Positions 41,938 to 51,713 of a stretch of 64,000 nucleotides of DNA are shown here, piece after piece. Each line of letters starts with the position of its first letter. The first letter of the stretch is position 1. Made by a program: the position numbers and the translations under genes. The notes under the pieces were generated by a model. That model was not told the origin of the DNA and made no database searches. It saw nothing but the letters and a program-made list of their open reading frames with translations. Origin of the DNA: Pusillimonas sp. DMV24BSW_D (lineage in GTDB: Bacteria > Pseudomonadota > Gammaproteobacteria > Burkholderiales > Burkholderiaceae_B); contig NZ_CP049990.1 of assembly GCF_011388195.1 (NCBI RefSeq), forward strand, positions 2,666,001 to 2,730,000, given 5' to 3'.

Positions 41938-43629
41938 TTACAAGCGCGGCACGGCGGCCAACAACCGTTGGGTTTGCGCATGTTGGGGCTGTTGCAGCAC
42001 CAATGCTGCGTCATTCATTTCAACCAGCTTGCCGCCGTCCATAATGGCGATACGGTCAGATAAGTATTCCACGACACCAAAATTGTGCGTAATAAACAAA
42101 TATGCCATCTCAAGTTCATTCTGCAACGTTTGCAGCAGTTCAAGAATTTGTGCCTGAACCGAGACATCAAGCGCCGATGTCGGCTCATCGCAAATCAGCA
42201 CCTTCGGTTCGACAGCCAAAGCGCGTGCAATGGCAATGCGTTGCCGCTGTCCGCCCGAGAACTCATGTGGATAACGCGTGACCGTATTAGCCGGTAAACC
42301 AACGCGATCAAGCAAATTGCGAATACGATTTGCACGCTGTGTTTTATCAAGCTCCGGCCGCAATGCCGCCACGCCCTCTTCAAGAATATCTCCCACGACC
42401 ATACGCGGGTCCAGCGACGCATACGGATCCTGGAAAACAATTTGCATCGATTGACGCAATATGCGTAATTGACGCCGGTTGGCACTAAAAAGCGACTTAC
42501 CGGCAAGCAGCACTTCCCCTTGAATTCGTGCCTGTTGGTCAAGTAAACGCATCAGGGCCTTGGCGGTCGTCGTTTTCCCGCAACCCGACTCACCCAACAA
42601 GGCCAGCGTCTCCCCGGCATGGAGATCGAAAGAAACGTCTTCTACGATGGGCTTATACGCAAATACACGGCGCAACAAACCGCCACGCTGAGGGTAAGCG
42701 ACCGACAAATTTCGCACTTGCAGAACCGGGGTGCCGGTGCTCCTGGCATTCGATCCGTCCCCGGACTCAACAACGCGTTGTCCGGTCACCAATGAGCGAC
42801 CCCGTTTCTCATACGCAGGAATAGCATTGATTAATTGCCGCGCATAAGCATGTCGAGGATTCTCAAAAAAGGAATCCACCGAACCGGTTTCCACAATCTC
42901 GCCCTGTTTCATAAGTGCCACGTAACGCGCCACTTTCTTCACAATGGCCAGATCATGCGTAATCAACAAAATCGCCAGGCCCATTTCCTGTTGTATATCC
43001 GCCAGCAAATGCAGAATTTGTCCTTGCACTGTGACATCAAGTGCCGTGGTGGGTTCATCAGCAACCAACACTTCCGGTTCGGCAGCCAAAGCAATGGCAA
43101 TCATGATGCGTTGCTTTTGCCCACCCGAAAATTGAAAGGGATAATCGTTAATCCGTTTCTCCGCTTCGTGAATCCCGACACGATTCATCCAGTAAATAGC
43201 GCGTTTGCGCGCGGCCTGCCCACGATAGGATGTGTGCGCGAGCAGCGTTTCCACAATCTGGCGCCCCACCGGCATGACCGGATTCAAGCTGGTTGAGGGC
43301 TCCTGAAACACCATAGCCAATTGCCCGCCGCGAACGACTCGCATGCGCGACTCAGACAACTGATTCAAATCGGTTGAGCCCAGTTTCACCTTACCGGAAC
43401 TAATGCGAGCGGCCTCAGGTAGCAAGCGCAACAGCGCCATTGCCGTCATACTTTTGCCACAGCCGGATTCGCCCACCAAAGCGAAAGTCTCCCCCCGACG
43501 CAGTGCCAAATCAAGTAAATGAACTGCATTATGGGCACCAGCTTCAGTTTGCAGTTGCACCGACAACTTTTCAATCTGGAGCACCCAGTCGTTTTGATCA
43601 AGCCGGGAAGTTGCGATCGCCTGACTCAT
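41938..43629 (-). CDS. yejF: Peptide-type ABC transporter, double ATPase (YejF-like)
   Basis: 563 residues with two complete ABC ATPase halves. First half: Walker A GESGCGKS, signature FSGGQKQRI, Walker B VLVADEPTTALD. Second half: Walker A GESGCGKT, signature FSGGQRQRIAIARAL, Walker B VLICDEPTSALD. This matches the oligopeptide family in which one protein replaces OppD and OppF. Its ATG overlaps the permease stop by 4 bases (ATGA). Last gene of a four-gene operon. Substrate likely a peptide; symbol by family likeness only. Confidence 0.85.
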   Translation of the reverse strand: MSQAIATSRLDQNDWVLQIEKLSVQLQTEAGAHNAVHLLDLALRRGETFALVGESGCGKSMTAMALLRLLPEAARISSGKVKLGSTDLNQLSESRMRVVRGGQLAMVFQEPSTSLNPVMPVGRQIVETLLAHTSYRGQAARKRAIYWMNRVGIHEAEKRINDYPFQFSGGQKQRIMIAIALAAEPEVLVADEPTTALDVTVQGQILHLLADIQQEMGLAILLITHDLAIVKKVARYVALMKQGEIVETGSVDSFFENPRHAYARQLINAIPAYEKRGRSLVTGQRVVESGDGSNARSTGTPVLQVRNLSVAYPQRGGLLRRVFAYKPIVEDVSFDLHAGETLALLGESGCGKTTTAKALMRLLDQQARIQGEVLLAGKSLFSANRRQLRILRQSMQIVFQDPYASLDPRMVVGDILEEGVAALRPELDKTQRANRIRNLLDRVGLPANTVTRYPHEFSGGQRQRIAIARALAVEPKVLICDEPTSALDVSVQAQILELLQTLQNELEMAYLFITHNFGVVEYLSDRIAIMDGGKLVEMNDAALVLQQPQHAQTQRLLAAVPRL

Positions 43630-45071
43630 GAACCCTCCTTTGTCATCGCAGGCTTGGCATGCATAGGCTGAAAATTGCGCATGCGCGGATCAAAGGCCTT
43701 TTGCACCGCATCGGCAAAAATGTTTGCCGCCAACACCAACGCCAGCATAAATACAAATGCTGCCAGCAAGTTCCACCAAATCATGGGGTCTCGAGACATT
43801 TCGGTACGGGAAGCATCAATCATGGTGCCGAACGAGGCCATGCTTGGATCCACACCAATACCCAAGTACGACAAAACCGCCTCATAGAGCACCAGACCTG
43901 AAAACTGTAAAACCATGGTAATGAGCACAATATGCATGACATTAGGCAACAAATGGTGACGCATGATGCGCCAATGCCCGACCCCAAACGCCCTCGCCGC
44001 CTGCACATACTCCAGCTCTCGAAGTTTCAAAACTTCGGCTCGCAGCAAACGACACAAACCAGCCCAACCGGTTAAACCCAAAATCAGGCACAGCAGAAAA
44101 AGACGCAAATCGGCACGCGCAGTCACGGTGGGGAACGCCTCCGGGTGCGTATCAATGTAAACCTGCATCATGAGCACACATGCGGCAATTAACAACACAC
44201 CGGGGATAGAGGTTAACGTGGTATACAAATACTGAATGGCATCGTCTACCCGCCCTTTGAAATATCCGGCCGAGATGCCGAACAACAGAGCCGGCGGCAG
44301 CATGGCCAGTGTTGTCAGCGTCCCGATAACCAATGCCGTTCGCACACTTTTCAGCGCCTGCTTCATCACGTCGTTACCGACGCGATCAGTTCCCAATACG
44401 TGATAATCCATGCTCAAGGCAACCAAAACACCGGCCACCAACAGAATCACAGTTGCCGTAAGCCACATGGCACGAACCGGTATGTCGATGTCGCGCCGCC
44501 ACCAGCGCATGAACGCATCGTGCATGGAACTTGTGTGACGCCGCTGCAGCAATGCTAGCAACACAGCCAGCACAAGACTCAAGCCTGCCCCAACCAGTGC
44601 ACCCAGCACCGCCCGCACCCCAAGGTCGCGGTAATGTAATGCGTCCTCTTTCAGTTGCGTGCCGGCGTTCTTCAAACGGGGATAATCCCGCACCGGTTCG
44701 TCGTTGATAATTTGCGTTTCTTTGGTGAACTGACGAATCGCCAGCGGCGCGGAATAAGTGGCTTCAGGTTGGCTCAGCTGGGTCCAGGTCATCATGTCAT
44801 CCAGTGCCGAGCGCAGCACCGGTGCGTAAACCGGGCCGCTATCAGCGCCCCCGCCCGGCAAACGAGGGCGATAATGCACGGAATCCAACACCGCCACCAG
44901 CGTGAACAAAAACAGCACTACTGCCGCCGACATGGCCGATGCCGAACGGCCCACTTGAGCCCAGGCGGCGCGCAAAGCCGGGGTACGCCTAACATGTAAC
45001 GCGTAAAGCACCACCCCCGCCACCAGTGCCAATACAAAAATATCCGTCCAGAGAAAAACAAATTTTGGCAT
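43626..45071 (-). CDS. yejE: Peptide-type ABC transporter permease (YejE-like), enlarged
   Basis: 481 residues from ATG 45071 (MPKFVFLWTDIFVLAL), 5 bp after yejB; the longer frame to 45254 overlaps yejB and is rejected. The C-terminal half has the DppC-type permease fold with EAA motif ARAFGVGHWRIMRHHLLPN. The N-terminal half adds two membrane segments (about 10-30 and 45-65) and a soluble loop of about 100 residues (YRPRLPGGGADSGPVYAPVL on) before the next segment; this makes it larger than the 340 residues of E. coli YejE. Confidence 0.85.
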   Translation of the reverse strand: MPKFVFLWTDIFVLALVAGVVLYALHVRRTPALRAAWAQVGRSASAMSAAVVLFLFTLVAVLDSVHYRPRLPGGGADSGPVYAPVLRSALDDMMTWTQLSQPEATYSAPLAIRQFTKETQIINDEPVRDYPRLKNAGTQLKEDALHYRDLGVRAVLGALVGAGLSLVLAVLLALLQRRHTSSMHDAFMRWWRRDIDIPVRAMWLTATVILLVAGVLVALSMDYHVLGTDRVGNDVMKQALKSVRTALVIGTLTTLAMLPPALLFGISAGYFKGRVDDAIQYLYTTLTSIPGVLLIAACVLMMQVYIDTHPEAFPTVTARADLRLFLLCLILGLTGWAGLCRLLRAEVLKLRELEYVQAARAFGVGHWRIMRHHLLPNVMHIVLITMVLQFSGLVLYEAVLSYLGIGVDPSMASFGTMIDASRTEMSRDPMIWWNLLAAFVFMLALVLAANIFADAVQKAFDPRMRNFQPMHAKPAMTKEGS

Positions 45072-45075
45072 GGCG

Positions 45076-46053
45076 CTACTCGAATCGAACGCGGGGATCA
45101 GCCAGCGTATAAGAAATATCTGCCAACAATAACCCCACGATATACAACGCCGAGCCCAAGAACACCATGGCCCGCACAATTGAGAAATCCTGGGCGTTGA
45201 TGGCGTCGATGGTATAACTGCCCAAACCCGGAATACCGAAGAACGACTCGGCAATCAAGCTGCCCATAAACAATAATGGAATAGCCGACACGGTGCCCGT
45301 GAGAATCGGCAGCATCGCATTGCGCAGCACGTGGCGGAACAAGACAATATGCTCAGCTAAACCTTTAGCCCTGGCCGTGCGCACATAATCTTTACCGATT
45401 TCCTCGAGAAAAAGTGTGCGATAAAACCGCGACTCGCTGCCCAAGCCGGAAACAACGGCCACCACGACCGGTAAAACCAGAAACCTTAAACTATCCCACC
45501 CGTCGGTAAACCCCGAATACGGCACCCAGCGCAGCACTTTGGCGAACAACCACTGCCCGGCAATAATGTAGAACAAACCGGAGATGGATAAGAGCACAAC
45601 ACACACGACCACGCCGGCAAAATCCAATTTGGTGGCGCGAAAAAAGACCAGCAGCAACGCGAACGACACACTAACCAACATACCGAGCACGAAACTCGGA
45701 ATCGCCAGCGCAAGGCTCGGGCCGATACGTTGGCGAATTTCATAGCCAATGTCTCGGCCCCCGTCGGAAAAGCCGAAATCGAATAGCAACAACGGTGCCG
45801 ACCGTTCATAAAAAACGGTGTCCGTCAGTGTCCGCACGCCTTGAGCCGACGCGTTATAAAACAACGGTTTGTTATAGCCCCGTTCTTCTTTCCATTGTTC
45901 AATTGCATCTGGGCTTACGCGTTGACCGCCAATGGCCATGCGCGCCATGTCGTCGGGCGTGTTAACGGCAAAGAACAGCACGAACGTCAGCAAGTTCACG
46001 CCGATGAGCACAGCAACACCGTAAAACAAACGACGAACAATATAAGCAGTCAT
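45076..46053 (-). CDS. yejB: Peptide-type ABC transporter permease (YejB-like)
   Basis: 325 residues of the DppB/OppB permease family: first membrane segment RRLFYGVAVLIGVNLLTFVL, EAA-type motif RTARAKGLAEHIVLFRHVLR, and C-terminal ADPRVRFE. Overlaps the upstream substrate-binding gene by 4 bases (ATGA). Confidence 0.87.
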   Translation of the reverse strand: MTAYIVRRLFYGVAVLIGVNLLTFVLFFAVNTPDDMARMAIGGQRVSPDAIEQWKEERGYNKPLFYNASAQGVRTLTDTVFYERSAPLLLFDFGFSDGGRDIGYEIRQRIGPSLALAIPSFVLGMLVSVSFALLLVFFRATKLDFAGVVVCVVLLSISGLFYIIAGQWLFAKVLRWVPYSGFTDGWDSLRFLVLPVVVAVVSGLGSESRFYRTLFLEEIGKDYVRTARAKGLAEHIVLFRHVLRNAMLPILTGTVSAIPLLFMGSLIAESFFGIPGLGSYTIDAINAQDFSIVRAMVFLGSALYIVGLLLADISYTLADPRVRFE

Positions 46054-48311
46054 AAGCCACGCCTTCCTTTCATGTGATCCAGCGCGGTGGCACGTTCACG
46101 ACGTTGAATAACCCGCCATGCCGGCCAGACACCTATTAGCAATACCGCCAGAAGCAGCCAAAGCGGCCACCAACGTGGCTCATTCCATTTTTTTACGCCG
46201 GCAACCCGCTGATCTGGATCCACCCGTAAATATTGCAGGGTATTACGAACCATTTGTGTGGGTTTGGCATTGGACACCCATGCCTGATACGCCCCGCCGG
46301 ACTTCGGATAAAACCCGAACATCCAAGGCATATCGCGCTGCACAATTTCAACCATGCGTGCTACGACACGATCTTTTTGCGGCCCATCATCAAGGAAACG
46401 CAATTGCTCAAACAAGTCGTCATACTCAGGGTTGTGATAATTGGCCGCATTTTCACCACCGGTTTTCGCTTTGGCATTCGCACCGTACAGCAAGAACAAA
46501 AAGTTTTCCGCATCCGGGTAGTCGGCCACCCAACCCCACATAAACATTTGCGCGTTGCCCTGACGCATTTTGTCTTGAAAACGGTTGTAATCCGTGGCTC
46601 GAATCTCCAGCTCGACATTCAGTTTCTTCAGTTGCCGCCGCATCCAGTCGAGCGTGGCGTTTGACCCCATACCGGCAGCCGAATCAAAGTGCAAAATTAA
46701 AGGTTCACCGGTATCTGCGTCCCGCCCGTTTGGGTAGCCCGCCTGGGCAAGCAACTCCCGGGCCTGCTCAATAGGTCGCCGAACCGCACGATCATCCTTC
46801 CAGGTATAAACGTGCTTGTTCAGCCCAGCCGGCAAAGGCTGATACCCCGGTACGCCTGGGGGTAACGGCCCCTGCGCCACCTGCCCCTGGTCGTTCAGGA
46901 AGATAGATACAAATTGCTCCCAGTCGAACGCAATACTAATCGCCTGACGCAACTTGCGATTGCGCGCTTGCTGCTCGGGGGTATCACCGCGCCCCACGAC
47001 AGGGTCGAGCCAGTTAAATCCAAGATAGGTGATTTGCGGCTCAGTGGACGATAACAACTGCAGCCCACGGTCGGCATAGAGTTCAGCTTTTTCGGCTGAA
47101 TCACCCGCCGCCACTTGCATGGCCACGCCATAACTGCCGCCGTCAACTTCGGGAACATCGTAATAACCCTGCAAGAACTTGCCCATTAAAGGCACGCTTT
47201 CCTTTTCCAAAGAAAATACAACGCGATCAATAAACGGGGTGGGTTTACCGCAATCAACCAGCAACCCTCGCGCTTTGTCTTGCGGCTCTCCCTCACAAGG
47301 ATAGGGTGACGGCCTGAAATGCGGGTTGCGCACCATGACATGCTGTCGATTCTGAATTGATGTTTCCAGCATATAAGGCCCGGTGCCGGCAGGCCACGTA
47401 TTCAACGACAAATTACGTTGTGCCATACCAGACTGATGGTAAAAGCGATCGGCCTCCCACGGGACAGGCGCAGTGAAGGTCATGGCAAGCCAATACTTGA
47501 ACTGCGGGTATTTTCCTTTGACACGAATACGCAAGGTGTGGTTATCCAATGCCTGCACGCCATTAAACCCATATTCGCGCAAATCAAGCCATTCCGGGCT
47601 TTTGCCTTGTTCTTCCCACTGTTTCTCCAAAGCGTTCAGCTCTTGGGCATATTCGCGCAAGCCTTCAATATGAGAAGACAAAACCCCAAACGCCGGCGAC
47701 ACCACCCTGGGGCTGGCCAACCGCCGAATACCATAAACGTAATCATGCGCCGTTAATTCACGCGTACCCACTTCGCTGAAATCCGTTAAAGCGTATTTAT
47801 TCTCTAGCGCGCCCGGTTGCAAGGGCCAATAGTGATAATTGCCGTTCTTATTGCGGGCAAAAGCCGGATGAGGGGCGAACTGAATACCTTTCCTGATCGG
47901 AATGTCGTACACGCTCACTGCAATATTTTCCCCCGGCGCATTGTCGGGCAAGACATTACCGTTTTCGTCATAATAACGGGGGCTGATCACCGATTCGGCG
48001 GTTCGGGGAATCAGTTGATAGGGGCGCTTTAAATAGTGGTAACCATAAAGCGGCTCATAAATGGAATAGGTAAAAGGCGTTTCATCGGTGGAGTAAGAAC
48101 TGGCAGGGTCGAGATACTTGGGAGAACGCTGAGAAAATGCCGTAAACAGCGTGTTTTGCGCCAATGCGCCTTCCTCGTAGGGGCTATTTATGGGCTCCGG
48201 CGAGCAGCCGGCCAAAATAGCGGCAGCCCACACAATTACCCACACTCCCACCATGTTCCGGAACCTGTTTTTCACGCCAATACCATTTCCCATATTGATT
48301 GAATCCGCCAT
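46050..48311 (-). CDS. Peptide-type ABC transporter substrate-binding lipoprotein
   Basis: 753 residues of solute-binding protein family 5, larger than the usual 520-620. Signal segment followed by lipobox ILAGC with Cys36, so anchored in the inner membrane. Family 5 stretch GIQFAPHPAFARNKNG and APVPWEADRFYHQS are seen. A single hydrophobic helix plus basic tail near the C-terminus (WWPLWLLLAVLLIGVWPAWR) predicts a second membrane anchor, unusual for this family. First gene of the operon; ATG 48293 is an alternative start. Confidence 0.85.
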   Translation of the reverse strand: MADSINMGNGIGVKNRFRNMVGVWVIVWAAAILAGCSPEPINSPYEEGALAQNTLFTAFSQRSPKYLDPASSYSTDETPFTYSIYEPLYGYHYLKRPYQLIPRTAESVISPRYYDENGNVLPDNAPGENIAVSVYDIPIRKGIQFAPHPAFARNKNGNYHYWPLQPGALENKYALTDFSEVGTRELTAHDYVYGIRRLASPRVVSPAFGVLSSHIEGLREYAQELNALEKQWEEQGKSPEWLDLREYGFNGVQALDNHTLRIRVKGKYPQFKYWLAMTFTAPVPWEADRFYHQSGMAQRNLSLNTWPAGTGPYMLETSIQNRQHVMVRNPHFRPSPYPCEGEPQDKARGLLVDCGKPTPFIDRVVFSLEKESVPLMGKFLQGYYDVPEVDGGSYGVAMQVAAGDSAEKAELYADRGLQLLSSTEPQITYLGFNWLDPVVGRGDTPEQQARNRKLRQAISIAFDWEQFVSIFLNDQGQVAQGPLPPGVPGYQPLPAGLNKHVYTWKDDRAVRRPIEQARELLAQAGYPNGRDADTGEPLILHFDSAAGMGSNATLDWMRRQLKKLNVELEIRATDYNRFQDKMRQGNAQMFMWGWVADYPDAENFLFLLYGANAKAKTGGENAANYHNPEYDDLFEQLRFLDDGPQKDRVVARMVEIVQRDMPWMFGFYPKSGGAYQAWVSNAKPTQMVRNTLQYLRVDPDQRVAGVKKWNEPRWWPLWLLLAVLLIGVWPAWRVIQRRERATALDHMKGRRGL

Positions 48312-48401
48312 CCGGTCGGATCCCGCTTGAGCGGGTTGCGGCTAACATGATATACAAATTGAACCAGCGCAGGCCATGCCTGCAAACCCGCAGGACAAAA
48401 A

Positions 48402-48776
48402 ATGACGGAAAGACAACTTGTTATAGTAGGTGCGCTCATGATGCTGATTGGCGTGGGGGCAGGCGCGTTCGGTGCCCACGGCCTGAAACGTGTCCTTTCA
48501 GCCGACATGCTGGCCATATGGCAAACCGCAGTGCTGTACCAATTGATTCATGCGCTGGGCCTGTTGCTTATTGCCGCACTGAGCACCCGAATTGTCGGCC
48601 CCTTGCCGGGCTGGTCGGGCCTGATGATGCTTGCCGGCATCATCCTGTTCAGTGGCAGCCTTTACATTCTGGCGCTAAGCGGCGTGAAATGGCTGGGGGC
48701 AATTACCCCACTGGGCGGCGTTGCCTTCATTGTGGCTTGGGCCTTGTTAATGTTTGCCGCATGGCGTCATTTGTAA
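48402..48776 (+). CDS. DUF423 family membrane protein
   Basis: 124 residues with four membrane segments. Conserved GAGAFGAHGLKR, AVLYQLIHALGLL and LGAITPLGG(V/L) mark DUF423 (E. coli YgdD). AGGA before ATG 48402. Divergent from the ABC operon. Function unknown. Confidence 0.9.
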   Translation: MTERQLVIVGALMMLIGVGAGAFGAHGLKRVLSADMLAIWQTAVLYQLIHALGLLLIAALSTRIVGPLPGWSGLMMLAGIILFSGSLYILALSGVKWLGAITPLGGVAFIVAWALLMFAAWRHL

Positions 48777-48855
48777 TGCCGTACTTCGAAAAAGCACAAC
48801 CTGGCCGCCAAACAAAACGCACTTAACTTGAAAACACCTTATTGCACCGGAATAA

Positions 48856-49893
<1,038 letters not shown>

Positions 49894-49934
49894 ACTTCAG
49901 GGGCGCACAGTGCCCCTGCTGATTCCTCTCGCGG

Positions 49935-51704
49935 CTACTGCGCTTGCTCCCAATCCACCCAGGGTATGTTGTGTGTCCTCAAATAACTTGACACCGCCTG
50001 CCCTATGGTGGGGAAAAAATGCGCCTCACCCACTTTCTTGAACAAGCCGAATTGCTTCATCTGATCTTTCACCGGGTCTTTCATTTCGGCAAAAACCAGG
50101 TCGATTCCTTCGGACGCCAACCGATCGTCCAGTTCCAGCAGCATATCAGCGGCCGTCACATCGATTCCCGTCACAGGCTCAGCCGCCACAACCAACCAGC
50201 GTATGGGCGTGGGGGACGACGACACCGCAGCCAAGGCCCGCTCCTGGAACAACTCGGCATTGGCGAAAAACAACGGCGCATCCCAACGAAACAGCACCAA
50301 CCCAGGTATTCGTCTACCATGCGGATAACGGCTGACATCATGGTAGCCCTTTAAGTTGTCCACCCTGACTAGCACAGCAGAATACGGACGCCAGCTTTCC
50401 CAAAGAAACGAGATCAGCGCCACCAGCACCGCCAGGCCAATTCCCTGTATCGGGCCCAACACCACAATGCCGGCCGAACATCCCAGCGACAACCAAAACT
50501 CCGCCGGTCGCATGCGATAAATTCGCCCCACAGAGCGAATTTCCATTAAACCGATCATCGAAGCAATGACAACGGCAGCCAACACGGTATCCGGGAGATA
50601 ACGAAGCAATTCAGGCGCGTAAACCAGTAAGACCAAAACCAACAAAGCGCCCACCACATTCGCCAACTGCGAGCGCGCGCCTGCGGCTTGTGCAACAGGC
50701 GTACGTGATGCGCTACTGCTAATCGGAAATCCCTGGAAGAACCCCGTTGCCAGGTTAGCCATCCCCAGGCCCACCATTTCACGGTTGGCGCTAACCTTAT
50801 CACCCGTTTTGGTGGCATAGGCCCGTGACAAAACGCTGGTTTCCGACATCGCAAGCAATGCCGCAACCACACCACCGACCGCGACCTGAAGGACGTCCGA
50901 AACAGGTATCACAGGAAATGCAAACGACGGGAAGCCTTGCGGCAATAAGCCCAGCACCGCCACGCCGCTCCGGCCAAGATCTTGCCATCCCACAAAAAGG
51001 GTCGCCGCCAATACCGCCAGCAAAATACCCGACACATGACGCTGCTTGCGCAACAGCAATATCAACAACAAAGAAAACACGCCGATCAGCAGAGACCAAA
51101 ATTGAGTTTGGCCATTCAGCAAAGCCTGAATAAATTCCCAGGCCTTGGTCGGCGTGCCACCACCATCCACCGTGAAACCAAACAGCACCGGCAATTGACT
51201 GACGATAACCACCAACGCAATCCCGTTCATGTACCCATAACGAATGGGCTTGGATAATAAATCGGTAATAAACCCCAGCCGTGCGAGCCCCGCCAGCAGG
51301 CAGGTGAGCCCCGCTGCAACGGCCATGACCCCCGCCAGCGCTACCGCTTTTTCGGGACTGCCGCCCGACAAAGGCACGACAACCGCAAAAATCACCGCTG
51401 CCAAAGCCGAATCAGGCCCCAGCACCATAATACGGCTGGGACCAAATAAGGCATAAGCAAACAGCGGGATGATGGTGGCGTACAAGCCGTAAACGGGCGG
51501 CAGACCGGCGGCCACTGAATAAGCAATACCTACCGGTACCAGAATGGTGACTAATACAATGCCGGCAATAATATCGTCTTTAAGCCAATGTATCGGATAC
51601 TGCCGCACAACACCCAAGCCGGGAATCCACGCAACCGTCTTTGTCCACCACGTCTTGCGAGCGCTGGGGTATTCGACGGTGTCGGTATCATTATCGGCGT
51701 CCAT
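49935..51704 (-). CDS. SulP-family anion transporter with STAS domain
   Basis: 589 residues. Membrane part with SLC26/SulP motifs (VPVGIAYSVAAGLPPVYGLY; GFFQGFPISSSASRTPV) and a C-terminal STAS domain (PGLVLFRWDAPLFFANAELF; VAAEPVTGIDVTAADML). Likely transports sulfate, bicarbonate or a dicarboxylate; sequence does not settle which. It starts 9 bp after the SLC13-type gene, so the two are probably co-transcribed. Confidence 0.93.
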   Translation of the reverse strand: MDADNDTDTVEYPSARKTWWTKTVAWIPGLGVVRQYPIHWLKDDIIAGIVLVTILVPVGIAYSVAAGLPPVYGLYATIIPLFAYALFGPSRIMVLGPDSALAAVIFAVVVPLSGGSPEKAVALAGVMAVAAGLTCLLAGLARLGFITDLLSKPIRYGYMNGIALVVIVSQLPVLFGFTVDGGGTPTKAWEFIQALLNGQTQFWSLLIGVFSLLLILLLRKQRHVSGILLAVLAATLFVGWQDLGRSGVAVLGLLPQGFPSFAFPVIPVSDVLQVAVGGVVAALLAMSETSVLSRAYATKTGDKVSANREMVGLGMANLATGFFQGFPISSSASRTPVAQAAGARSQLANVVGALLVLVLLVYAPELLRYLPDTVLAAVVIASMIGLMEIRSVGRIYRMRPAEFWLSLGCSAGIVVLGPIQGIGLAVLVALISFLWESWRPYSAVLVRVDNLKGYHDVSRYPHGRRIPGLVLFRWDAPLFFANAELFQERALAAVSSSPTPIRWLVVAAEPVTGIDVTAADMLLELDDRLASEGIDLVFAEMKDPVKDQMKQFGLFKKVGEAHFFPTIGQAVSSYLRTHNIPWVDWEQAQ

Positions 51705-51713
51705 GTCTGCACA

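Noticed and set aside
49898-49918. Hairpin CAGGGGC/GCCCCTG after adenine deaminase as a terminator
   Set aside because: No T-run follows on either strand.
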